Origin: a bacterium
Lineage (GTDB): Bacteria > Joyebacterota > Joyebacteria > Joyebacterales > Joyebacteraceae
Length of the DNA stretch: 31,387 nt
Reading direction: 5' to 3'
NCBI GenBank assembly: GCA_025774935.1
Contig: JALGZK010000029.1
Span: 1 to 31,387 of the forward strand
Shown here piece after piece: positions 7,316-14,283 of the stretch. A model generated the notes under the pieces. The model did not search any database. It was not told the DNA's origin and saw nothing but the letters and a program-made list of their open reading frames with translations. Made by a program: the position numbers and the translations under genes. How positions within the stretch are numbered: the first letter of the stretch is position 1; every line of letters starts with the position of its first letter.

Positions 7316-7945
7316 CTACCGGTACATGGCCTTGATGCTGCCCCAGCTCGTGTCCTCGACCGGGGTCGTGCCGCTGATGGTCATGTGGATGAACTCCAGA
7401 CCCATCGCGTCCATCCACATGTCGGTGATCCCGAAGTAGAAGTTCGTGAGACCCGTGTAATCGTACGTCCCGAACGCGTCGAGGATATCGAGAGACGACA
7501 GCGCGTCCTCGCCGTAGCCAACCTCGTACATGCACGCGAAAAACGGATCGAGCATCACCGGCTCGTCGGTGAAGAAGCCCATCGGCCAGTCGACGCTGTT
7601 GGTCGACAGGAAGAAGCCGTCGACCGCGGGGTCGTTGTCGCGGAGCACGAAGTACGGGTCTCCCGGGTACGGATCCTGAGCGCCGACGACCACCGACCCG
7701 ATGGTGAGCATGAACGTGGAGGTATCGACGACGTAGCCGCGCGTCGGGTACGTCGTGCTGTCGGCGTAGTTCTCGGAGTCCAGCGTGAACTCGATCGTCA
7801 CGGGGTCTCCGGAACCCACCGAACCGAACTGACCGAAGTTGATCGAGTTCCACTCGACCGAGCCTGTCACCACGACCTCGACCGTTGCCGCACTGGCAGC
7901 GCCGGCGACCATCAGTCCCAGAACCACGATTGCCATCAGCTTCAT
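7316..7945 (-). CDS. Secreted protein of unknown function with C-terminal WGSIKAMYR tail
   Basis: A 209-residue exported protein. A signal peptide (MKLMAIVVLGLMVAGAASA) follows a strong GAGGAGGA ribosome site. The mature part is beta-rich and acidic, like the stand-alone secreted beta-sandwich proteins common in PEP-CTERM-type inventories, but there is no PEP motif, terminal membrane helix or basic tail of that class. The last residues, VEDTSWGSIKAMYR, match the end of the protein encoded at 26751-27563 (EKEWGWGTIKALYR), while the rest of the two proteins does not align. The tail may be a sorting or anchoring signal (inference). It lies downstream of the gene at 8292-8807 on the same strand, 346 nt away. 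Confidence 0.8.
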   Translation of the reverse strand: MKLMAIVVLGLMVAGAASAATVEVVVTGSVEWNSINFGQFGSVGSGDPVTIEFTLDSENYADSTTYPTRGYVVDTSTFMLTIGSVVVGAQDPYPGDPYFVLRDNDPAVDGFFLSTNSVDWPMGFFTDEPVMLDPFFACMYEVGYGEDALSSLDILDAFGTYDYTGLTNFYFGITDMWMDAMGLEFIHMTISGTTPVEDTSWGSIKAMYR

Positions 7946-8291
7946 TGGTGCATCCTCCTCACTTGCGATTGCTTCGTTTCAACTCCTGTTTCCCCTCACC
8001 TCCCCACCACGTCGCGAGCCCGAGACGGTCGCCTTCAGACCGACCCCGGACCTCCCTTCCCCTCTCGACTCCGTTCTCCTTTGCGCTGGTTGTCGCTGCA
8101 CGACAGCCCCCACCACCGCGGCACATTCTACCAAACCGCCCCGATTTCTGCACGCATTCTCTCGGAGAACTCTGACACACAACCGTTGCCACAGACACAT
8201 TCGACTAACGTCATACCTGCCATTGCGTTACGACTGGTTCTGGGAGGTATGTGGTGGGTAGGCGCGCGGTGGCGCCCTGACATGACCTTCC
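7946..8291. other. Intergenic, no gene seen
   Basis: About 345 bp between two minus-strand genes. The plus strand is pyrimidine-rich from about 7980 to 8100 (runs such as CCTCCCTTCCCCTCTC). Open frames here (for example 7959-8198 on the minus strand) have low-complexity composition and no ribosome site. The only regulatory hint is the extended -10 at 8125-8133. Confidence 0.5.
8125..8133 (-). promoter_or_regulatory. Possible extended -10 promoter
   Basis: On the minus strand TGGTAGAAT matches TGnTATAAT at the extended -10, without a clear -35. It would leave a leader of about 170 nt before the gene at 7945. Confidence 0.3.
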
Positions 8292-8807
8292 CTAACCGGG
8301 GGAACGCACGAAGGTCACATCGAAACTCTGTCTGTGGACGGCCTGGAAGTAGACCCCCCGCAGGACGTCATCCGCAGGGTCGTACGTGAGAGTGTAGGTC
8401 GACCCTGGGTAGTTCTCGTCCCGAAGCTCCACGAACACCCCGACGGCCCCTTCGGCTTCCCTCAGCTCCACGTGGGAGACGTTGATCGGCTGAGGATTGA
8501 AGTACGCAGCTTCAGGGACCTCCGTCTCGGTCGGGACGACGATCTCGAGCACATAGGGGTGGTCGGCCCGGACCCACCGCCCGGCGAGGGCTCGCGCGTC
8601 GGCTGGCGCCGAGGCGAGGGCCGGAGCTGGCGGTGCCGCACGAACGGCCTCTCCAGCCGGCTGCTCGATGGACTCCTGCCGGGACCCACTCACCCGCCAC
8701 AGGACCCCGGCGGCGATCAGAACGACGGCGAGGCTGATCCAGATCCGGGCCGAGCCCGGCCGCGCGCCTTGAGTGCCGCGGTCCGCTGCTACCTCCCTTG
8801 AGCTCAT
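8292..8807 (-). CDS. Membrane-anchored protein with a small beta-sheet domain, unknown function
   Basis: 171 residues. One N-terminal membrane helix (ISLAVVLIAAGVLWRV, near residues 28-43) is followed by an Ala/Pro-rich linker and a C-terminal domain of about 95 residues. The domain opens with LAGRWVRADHPYVLEIV and contains AAYFNPQPINVSHVELR, NYPGSTYTLTYDP and YFQAVHRQSFDVTFVR. I recognise this domain from many uncharacterised bacterial exported proteins, where the GRW start suggests a lipocalin- or avidin-like fold; no function is known to me. The ATG at 8805-8807 has GAGAGG 5 nt upstream, and an internal start is required because the open frame extends upstream without signal. A putative promoter lies at 8889-8917. 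Confidence 0.78.
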   Translation of the reverse strand: MSSREVAADRGTQGARPGSARIWISLAVVLIAAGVLWRVSGSRQESIEQPAGEAVRAAPPAPALASAPADARALAGRWVRADHPYVLEIVVPTETEVPEAAYFNPQPINVSHVELREAEGAVGVFVELRDENYPGSTYTLTYDPADDVLRGVYFQAVHRQSFDVTFVRSPG

Positions 8808-8888
8808 CGCTTCCTCTCTCGCCTGTGGTCGGTCACCTGAGCGGCCAGGACACTTGGCCTGCACTGTCGCCGCTTCGGATCTGTCTCG

Positions 8889-8917
8889 ACGGTACACCCC
8901 AAGTCTCCGGACGTCAA
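8889..8917 (-). promoter_or_regulatory. Putative promoter for the gene at 8292-8807
   Basis: Minus strand TTGACG (8917-8912), 17-bp spacer, TACCGT (8894-8889). It is about 82 nt before the start codon. Confidence 0.42.
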
Positions 8918-9023
8918 GGAACCGGGTCGGCGGCGTGCTGAGAAGCGCCCCTCCCCACCTTCGCATGGTGGCGCGCGAGGCCGGGTGTTCTCGAGACCTC
9001 CCGCCACGCCGGTCGCGACCTGA

Positions 9024-9052
9024 TTGACGGAGCCGACCACCTCCTGTAGCAT
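9024..9052 (+). promoter_or_regulatory. Putative promoter of the DUF3604 gene
   Basis: TTGACG (9024-9029), 17-bp spacer, TAGCAT (9047-9052). The leader to the ATG at 9200 would be about 140 nt and contains the palindrome GGGAGGCCTCCC and an arm pair CGGATCG/CGATCCG that encloses about 24 nt. Confidence 0.5.
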
Positions 9053-9199
9053 TGCCCCGAGCAACGACCGCAGCCGCGGGAGGCCTCCCCTGAGGTGCCT
9101 CGGCTGCACCGACGCCGATGAGTCAGTCCTTGTTGAGAGCGGATCGAACGAACGCCTCAAGCTCTCCGAACGATCCGTTCGCGGAAGGGAGTGGAGAAC

Positions 9200-11119
9200 A
9201 TGAAGCGCTTCATCTTCCAATTGCTGGCGGTCGTGGCTGCTGTCGCGATCGCGGCGGCTGCCGTCGCCGACGAGCAGGCCGGCGAGGTGACGCTCGATCC
9301 CGAGGAGGCGGCGAAGCACTTCCCGACACGGGGCTACTCCCCGTACGCGGACAGAGGGTTCCCGACACAGGCGCTCTGGGGCGACACGCACCTCCACACC
9401 GCGAACTCCCCTGACGCGTTCGCGTTCGGCAACCGTCTGGGCCCCGAGGAAGCGTACCGGTTCGCGCGAGGCGAGGCGGTGACGGCGTCCGCGGGGCTGC
9501 GTGCCCAGCTTTCGCGCCCGCTCGACTGGCTCGTGGTGGCGGATCATGGTGTCGCCATGGGGGTCATGCTCGAGCTCTACAACGGGAACCCATCGCTACT
9601 TCAGGATGAACAGATGAAGCGTTGGCATCTGATGATGCACGAGAGTCCTGAGACGGGAGTCGCGGCTGCCATGGAGATCATCTCGGCGGGGAGTCAGGGT
9701 GACCTCCCCGAGGCAGCTCTCGACCCTGTGATCACCCGCACGGTGTGGAACGACTACATCGAGGTCGCCGATCGGTTCAACGATCCGGGCCGCTTCACCG
9801 CCCTCATCGGCTACGAGTGGACCTCTCTCATCGAGGGCAACAACCTGCACCGCGTGCTGATCTTCCGTGGCGACAGGTCGACGGCGGGCCAGATCCAGCC
9901 GTTCACCTTCGCCCACAGCCCCGACCCCGAGGACCTCTGGGAGTTCATGCAGTCCTACGAGGACAGAACCGGCGACTTCGTGCTGGCGATCCCGCACAAC
10001 GGCAACCTCTCGAACGGCATGATGTTCATGCCTGAGACAATCTCGGGGAAGAGGTTCGACCGCGACTACGCCGAGACCCGCGCTCGCTGGGAGCCGGTCT
10101 ACGAGATCACCCAGATCAAGGGCGACGGCGAGGCCCACCCGTATCTCTCCCCGAACGATGAGTTCGCGGGATACGAGCTCTGGGACAAGGGCAACCTGGA
10201 TCTGAGCCAGGCCAAGACCGACGACATGCTCCAGTACGAGTACGCAAGAGAAGCTCTCAAGAACGGCCTCGCTCTCGAGGCCAAGCTCGGCGTGAACCCG
10301 TTCAAGCTCGGCGTGATCGGGAGCACCGACTCGCACACGTCGCTCGCCACGGCCGCCGAGGAGAACTTCTTCGGCAAGCACACGGGCAAGGAGCCGAACG
10401 CACACCGCGGGGAGGTCCCAGTACTCTCTTCTCCCTCAGGAGAGGTGATGGGATGGGAGCAGGTCTCGTCCGGCCTCGCGGCCGCCTGGGCGACCGAGAA
10501 CACACGCGAGGCGATCTGGGATGCGTTCGACCGCCGAGAGGTCTACGGTACCACGGGTCCCCGGATCCTCGTACGGTTCTGGGGAGGATGGGAGTTCGAG
10601 GCTGGTGACGCCATGAGCCGCCTCCCCGCGGAGACAGGCTATGCCAAGGGCGTGCCGATGGGCGGCGATCTCCGCTCGGCTCCGGCCGGGAAGGCCCCGA
10701 CGTTCCTGGTCGGCGCGGTCAAGGACCCGTACAGCGGGAACCTCGACCGCATCCAGATCATCAAGGGCTGGCTCGACGGGAACGGCGACACCCAGGAGAA
10801 GGTCTACGACGTCGTCTGGTCCGACGCCAACAGCAGACAGATGGGCGCGGACGGCAAGCTCCCGCCTGTCGGGAACACCGTGGACGTGGAGAACGCGATC
10901 TGGACGAACACGATCGGAGATCCGGAGCTCATCACGATGTGGGAGGATCCGGACTTCGACCCGTCGCAGCCGGCGTTCTACTACGCCCGCGTGATCGAGA
11001 TCCCGACGCCGAGATGGACGGCCTACGACGCCCTGCGCTTCGGCATAGAGATGGACCCCGAGGTGCCGATGGTGACACAGGAGCGGGCCTACACGTCGCC
11101 GATCTGGTACACGCCGTAG
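9200..11119 (+). CDS. Secreted DUF3604 protein (PHP-like predicted metalloprotein)
   Basis: 639 residues with a signal peptide (MKRFIFQLLAVVAAVAIAAAAVA). The DUF3604 signature GDTHLHTANSPDAFAFGN begins at residue 61, with metal-binding D62, H64 and H66. It is followed by DWLVVADHG, ALIGYEWTS, AIPHNGNLSNGMMF and, near the C-terminal third, IGSTDSHTSLATAAEENFFG. These His/Asp sites resemble PHP-family phosphoesterases, so a periplasmic metal-dependent hydrolase is plausible, but no biochemical role is established for the family. Length is usual for the family. The ATG at 9200 is preferred over a GTG at 9191 because the signal peptide starts there. A promoter at 9024-9052 and a perfect terminator at 11161-11188 mark a single-gene unit. 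Confidence 0.93.
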   Translation: MKRFIFQLLAVVAAVAIAAAAVADEQAGEVTLDPEEAAKHFPTRGYSPYADRGFPTQALWGDTHLHTANSPDAFAFGNRLGPEEAYRFARGEAVTASAGLRAQLSRPLDWLVVADHGVAMGVMLELYNGNPSLLQDEQMKRWHLMMHESPETGVAAAMEIISAGSQGDLPEAALDPVITRTVWNDYIEVADRFNDPGRFTALIGYEWTSLIEGNNLHRVLIFRGDRSTAGQIQPFTFAHSPDPEDLWEFMQSYEDRTGDFVLAIPHNGNLSNGMMFMPETISGKRFDRDYAETRARWEPVYEITQIKGDGEAHPYLSPNDEFAGYELWDKGNLDLSQAKTDDMLQYEYAREALKNGLALEAKLGVNPFKLGVIGSTDSHTSLATAAEENFFGKHTGKEPNAHRGEVPVLSSPSGEVMGWEQVSSGLAAAWATENTREAIWDAFDRREVYGTTGPRILVRFWGGWEFEAGDAMSRLPAETGYAKGVPMGGDLRSAPAGKAPTFLVGAVKDPYSGNLDRIQIIKGWLDGNGDTQEKVYDVVWSDANSRQMGADGKLPPVGNTVDVENAIWTNTIGDPELITMWEDPDFDPSQPAFYYARVIEIPTPRWTAYDALRFGIEMDPEVPMVTQERAYTSPIWYTP

Positions 11120-11160
11120 GACGGAGCGGAGTTCCACGCCGCGAACGGACAGGAGCACCG

Positions 11161-11188
11161 AAGAGCCCCCGAGCGATCGGGGGCTCTT
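11161..11188 (+). terminator. Intrinsic terminator after the DUF3604 gene
   Basis: A 12-bp perfect stem AAGAGCCCCCGA / TCGGGGGCTCTT with a GCGA tetraloop. The right arm runs into TTTT. Confidence 0.9.
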
Positions 11189-11292
11189 TTCTGAGGCGGC
11201 AGTCAACTGCCGGATCCCGCCGCTGTTCCGGCGCGACGGTCTCCCCCATCCGACTCCACCTCCTCGATCACACCACGGGCCTCGCAGGCATT

Positions 11293-11310
11293 CTACGAAG
11301 ACCTTCGTAG
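11293..11310 (+). promoter_or_regulatory. BlaI-type operator 1
   Basis: Perfect dyad CTACGAAG-AC-CTTCGTAG just upstream of the promoter. It shares the half-site TACGAAG with operator 2; the centres are 33 bp apart, about three helical turns. It fits BlaI/MecI repressors, which bind dyads as dimers. Confidence 0.85.
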
Positions 11311-11317
11311 TTTTGTC

Positions 11318-11346
11318 TTGACTTCTTACGAAGCTCTTCGTAGAAT
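11318..11346 (+). promoter_or_regulatory. Promoter of the blaI/blaR1-like operon
   Basis: TTGACT (11318-11323), 17-bp spacer, TAGAAT (11341-11346), about 50 bp before the repressor start codon. Operator 2 occupies the spacer and runs into the -10. Confidence 0.8.
11326..11343 (+). promoter_or_regulatory. BlaI-type operator 2, inside the promoter
   Basis: TACGAAG-CT-CTTCGTA lies between the -35 and -10, so repressor binding would block RNA polymerase. This indicates autoregulation of the operon. Confidence 0.85.
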
Positions 11347-11400
11347 TCGTACAACCTCGACTACGCCCCCGGTGTCAGAGAGGCGGAAGGAGAACGAGAG

Positions 11401-11784
11401 ATGCCATCGAAGGAACGCCCGAGGCCTACTGCGGCCGAACTCACCATCCTGCGCGTGCTCTGGACCCGGGGACCCTCCACTGTCAATGAGGTGCTGGACG
11501 GTCTCCCCCGCGGCGAGCGCCGCGGCTACACGACCGTCCTCAAGCTGCTTCAGATCATGTTCGACAAAGGTCTCGTCGGGCGCCGCCGCGACGGGAAGGC
11601 GCACGTCTACCGCGCGCGGCTCAGAGAGAGTCAGGCACGGAAACGTCTGACCGCTGAGCTGATCGACGGCGTCTTCCAGGGGTCCGCGGCCAAGCTCGCG
11701 ATGCAGGCGCTGTCGTCGAAGACCCCCTCACCCGAGGACCTGGAGGAGGTCCGGCGGCTGCTCGACGAGCTGGAGGAATCTTGA
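11401..11784 (+). CDS. BlaI/MecI/CopY-family transcriptional repressor
   Basis: A 127-residue winged-helix repressor. The DNA-binding domain is visible at residues 10-75: AELTILRVLWTRGPSTVNEVLD, then RGYTTVLKLLQIMFDKGLVGRRRDGKAHVY. The C-terminal helical dimerisation part follows, and length is typical for the family. The ribosome site AAGGAG lies 8 nt upstream. It is followed with a one-base overlap (TGATG) by an M56 membrane peptidase gene, the classic pair in which the sensor protease inactivates the repressor. Two matching dyads upstream show likely autoregulation. No beta-lactamase gene is linked, so the signal need not be a beta-lactam. Confidence 0.94.
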   Translation: MPSKERPRPTAAELTILRVLWTRGPSTVNEVLDGLPRGERRGYTTVLKLLQIMFDKGLVGRRRDGKAHVYRARLRESQARKRLTAELIDGVFQGSAAKLAMQALSSKTPSPEDLEEVRRLLDELEES

Positions 11785-13262
11785 TGGACGCCGTTCTCGT
11801 TCGACTGCTCGAGACCGTGGGCCGTCCGATCGTACTGGGACTCGTCCACTCACTCTGGCAGGGGGTCGCGATCGCGGGCGTCGTAGCGCTCGCACTCGTG
11901 ATGCTCCGGAGGAGGAACGCGACGGTCCGGTACGCGATCGCGTGCATCGGGATGCTCGCGATCCTCACCGCGGCGGTCGGGACAACGATCTGGTTCGCGA
12001 GTCACCCCGAACCGCCGACGGACCCGCGCGTCGTCTGGAAGAAGGTCGCGTCCGCGGAGGAGACCGCGCCCGAGGGAAACGCGGCCGGCGTGCCGGCCGC
12101 TCCCGCAGAGAGCGCGACAGAGGCGCCCCCCGAGCCCGGGGTCGCGTCCCTGTCTCTCCCCTCAATCGAGATGGAGTTCGCCGGCCCGTGGATCTTCTTC
12201 GGCTGGATCGCGGGAGTGGTGCTTCTCGGCGTCGCACACGTGGTCGGCTGGAGGCGGGCCGGGGCGCTCGCGAGACGCGGAACGTCGGCGATCCCGCCAG
12301 CCTGGCGGAGTCGCGTCGAGAGGCTCGCCGATGTGCTTGGGCTGGCGCGTCCGGTCAACGCCGTGGCGTCGAGTCGCGTGACGGTGCCGACCGTCGTCGG
12401 CTGGCTGCGCCCGGTGCTCCTCGTCCCGGCTTCCTCGTTCACGGAGCTCACAGCGACCGACCTCGAGCTGATCATCATCCACGAGCTCGCGCACGTCCGG
12501 CGTCACGACATCGTCATCAACTACCTGCAGGTCGCGGCGGAGACGCTGCTTTTCTATCACCCGGCAATCTGGTGGCTCTCCCACCGGATCCGGGTGGAGC
12601 GGGAACACTGCTGCGACGATGTCGCCGTCGCGATGACCGGCGACGGCGTTGCGTACGCACGCGCTCTATCGGAGGTGGAACGCATGAGAGAGAGAACGCT
12701 CGTACACACGATGGGCGCGGACGGCGGCGTCTTCCGGAACAGGATCAGGCGTCTTGTCGGCGCGCCGGTTGCCGGAGCGAGTCCCCGGCGGGCGGGCCTT
12801 GCCGGCCTCCTGGTCGTCACGCTCGTCGCCGGGCTCGCCATCCCGTCGCTCACCGCCGCGCCGCTCGGGACGGCGACCGCGAAGGAGACAACTCCGGCCG
12901 CGTCCGTCTGGAAGGACATCGAGGGCGAGTGGCGGGCCGAAGGCTTCGGAGGCTCGATCAAGCTCCACTTCGACCGCCCGTCCCGAGGAAAGATGACGCT
13001 CCAGTTCGACGACGACCACTTCACCGAGACGGGAGACGGCGGGTATCGTCTCGAGCGCGAGGCAGGGACGTTCGTCCTCGCCCTCGCGGCTGGCGGAAGG
13101 CGGTCTTCAGGCCCGATCCGGAGTACGCCGCTGAGATGCAGAGCTTGGGGTATGACGTCGAGGACGAGGAGGACATGCTCGAGCTCGCCATCCACGACGT
13201 CACCCTCGATTTCGCGCGCGGCATCGCCCACGCGGGATTCGACGTCTCTCGATCGCGCCTGA
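11784..13262 (+). CDS. BlaR1/MecR1-like M56 membrane metallopeptidase (N-terminal reading frame)
   Basis: This frame encodes membrane helices near residues 13-42, 50-72 and 133-155, then the M56 zinc-protease site HELAHVRRH (H233, E234, H237) with the downstream acidic ligand region REHCCDD (E274), and a further helix near residues 335-360. After that comes an extracytoplasmic beta domain (WKDIEGEWRAEGFGGSIKLHF). Sense coding is lost after about 13085: the last 55-60 residues look out of frame, while a different frame continues as the repeat domain at 13103-14020. A one-base deletion or two-base insertion would explain this. It is translationally coupled to the repressor and would be its antirepressor. 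The actual protein probably runs to 14020. Confidence 0.85.
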   Translation: MDAVLVRLLETVGRPIVLGLVHSLWQGVAIAGVVALALVMLRRRNATVRYAIACIGMLAILTAAVGTTIWFASHPEPPTDPRVVWKKVASAEETAPEGNAAGVPAAPAESATEAPPEPGVASLSLPSIEMEFAGPWIFFGWIAGVVLLGVAHVVGWRRAGALARRGTSAIPPAWRSRVERLADVLGLARPVNAVASSRVTVPTVVGWLRPVLLVPASSFTELTATDLELIIIHELAHVRRHDIVINYLQVAAETLLFYHPAIWWLSHRIRVEREHCCDDVAVAMTGDGVAYARALSEVERMRERTLVHTMGADGGVFRNRIRRLVGAPVAGASPRRAGLAGLLVVTLVAGLAIPSLTAAPLGTATAKETTPAASVWKDIEGEWRAEGFGGSIKLHFDRPSRGKMTLQFDDDHFTETGDGGYRLEREAGTFVLALAAGGRRSSGPIRSTPLRCRAWGMTSRTRRTCSSSPSTTSPSISRAASPTRDSTSLDRA

Positions 13263-14020
13263 TCGAGTTCAGAATCCACGGGATCGACGCCGAGTACGTC
13301 AAGCAGCTGGCGGCCATCGGATACGAGGGGCTGACACCCGACCGCATCATCGAGTTCGCCATCCACGGGATCGACGCCGAGTACGTCGCGGAGATGGCGG
13401 CGATCGGCTACGACGAGCTGACGCCGGATCGCGTGGTCGAGTTCAGGATCCACGGGATCTCCCCCGAGTACGTGGCAAGGATGGCAGCGACCGGCTACGA
13501 GGACCTGACCCCCGGTCGCATAGTCGAGTTCGCGATCCACGGGATCGACGCCGAGTACGTCGAGCGAATGGAGGCGATCGGCTACGAGGGGCTGACCCTC
13601 GATCGGCTGATCGAGTTTAGGATCCACGGAATCTCGCCCGAGTACGTCGAGGAGATGGCGGCGATCGGCTTCGAGGGACTGACGCCGAGCAGGCTCGTCG
13701 AGTTCAGGATCCACGGGATCTCGCCCGAGTACGTCGAGGAGATGGCGGGCAGCGGGTTCGAGGGTCTGACCCCGAGCCGCCTCGTCGAGTTCAGGATCCA
13801 CGGGATCACGCCCGAGTTCGTGAGCGGGTTGAAGGAGCTCGGGTACGGGGACATCGGAGCGGATCACGTGGTGGAGTTCCAGATCCACAACGTGAGCCCG
13901 CAGTTCATCCGCGAGCTCAAGGAGCAGGGAATCGAGGACGCTACGCCAGAGGAACTCATCGACTACAGGATCAGGGGCTGGTACGACCGGAAGCACCGGA
14001 ACCACACCAGGTCCTTCTAG
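13103..14020 (+). pseudogene. C-terminal 29-residue repeat domain of the M56 protein, in the shifted frame
   Basis: In the -1 frame relative to the M56 gene, the sequence VFRPDPEYAAEMQSLGY starts a repeat array that ends at 14020. It has no own ribosome site or start, and M56 proteins with C-terminal repeats of the type GI(T/S)PEYVxxMxxxGY are known. It is therefore best read as the remainder of the same gene, cut off by a frameshift between about 13060 and 13105. The shift could be a sequencing or assembly indel, a real mutation or, less likely, programmed frameshifting. If expressed, the domain would lie outside the membrane and might sense ligand. Confidence 0.75.
13178..13954 (+). repeat. 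87-bp tandem repeats in the M56 C-terminal domain
   Basis: One 27-residue unit (13178-13258) is followed by eight 29-residue units (13259-13954). The consensus is L-I-E-F-R-I-H-G-I-S/D-x-E-Y-V-x-x-M-A-A-I-G-Y-E-G-L-T-P-D-R. The first and last units are most divergent, and central units are close at the DNA level. Confidence 0.9.
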
Positions 14021-14041
14021 ACAGCTCGCCGAGTCCCCCAG

Positions 14042-14077
14042 AGACGAGGCCGGACCCTCACGGGTCCGGCTTCGTCT
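14042..14077 (+). terminator. Terminator of the blaI-M56 operon
   Basis: A 16-bp stem (AGACGAGGCCGGACCC with GGGTCCGGCTTCGTCT, one G-T pair) around TCAC. It lies 21 bp after the stop codon, and no long T-run follows. Confidence 0.75.
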
Positions 14078-14188
14078 GTTGGGCAGCTTCCTCTGCCGGG
14101 CGTCGGTGGGGCCGCGTTCCGGCTGTGCCGGCTCCAGAATCCCGCCGGTTCGCCTGGGTCCCGCGACACGTCGACCGTAACCAAGTGC

Positions 14189-14217
14189 TTGGCAAACGTT
14201 GGAAGAGGTGGTATCCT
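14189..14217 (+). promoter_or_regulatory. Putative promoter of the FG-GAP protein gene
   Basis: TTGGCA (14189-14194), 17-bp spacer, TATCCT (14212-14217). Transcription would start about 60 nt before the ATG at 14284. Confidence 0.55.
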
Positions 14218-14283
14218 TTCGTGAGCACCCCTCACCCACCCACACTACCCCGCCGCCGTCACGCGTACGAGAAGGAGAGTCTC

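Noticed and set aside
11942-13102. Upstream part of the -1 frame ORF as coding sequence
   Set aside because: It is an out-of-frame shadow of the M56 protease (the zinc site is in the other frame); only the part after about 13103 looks like protein.
13060-13110. Programmed -1 ribosomal frameshift in the M56 gene
   Set aside because: No slippery heptamer and no clear downstream stimulatory hairpin; an indel is simpler, though relatives could change this view.
12557-14245. Minus-strand ORF of 562 aa with repeats
   Set aside because: Its repeats are the reverse strand of the M56 87-bp repeats.
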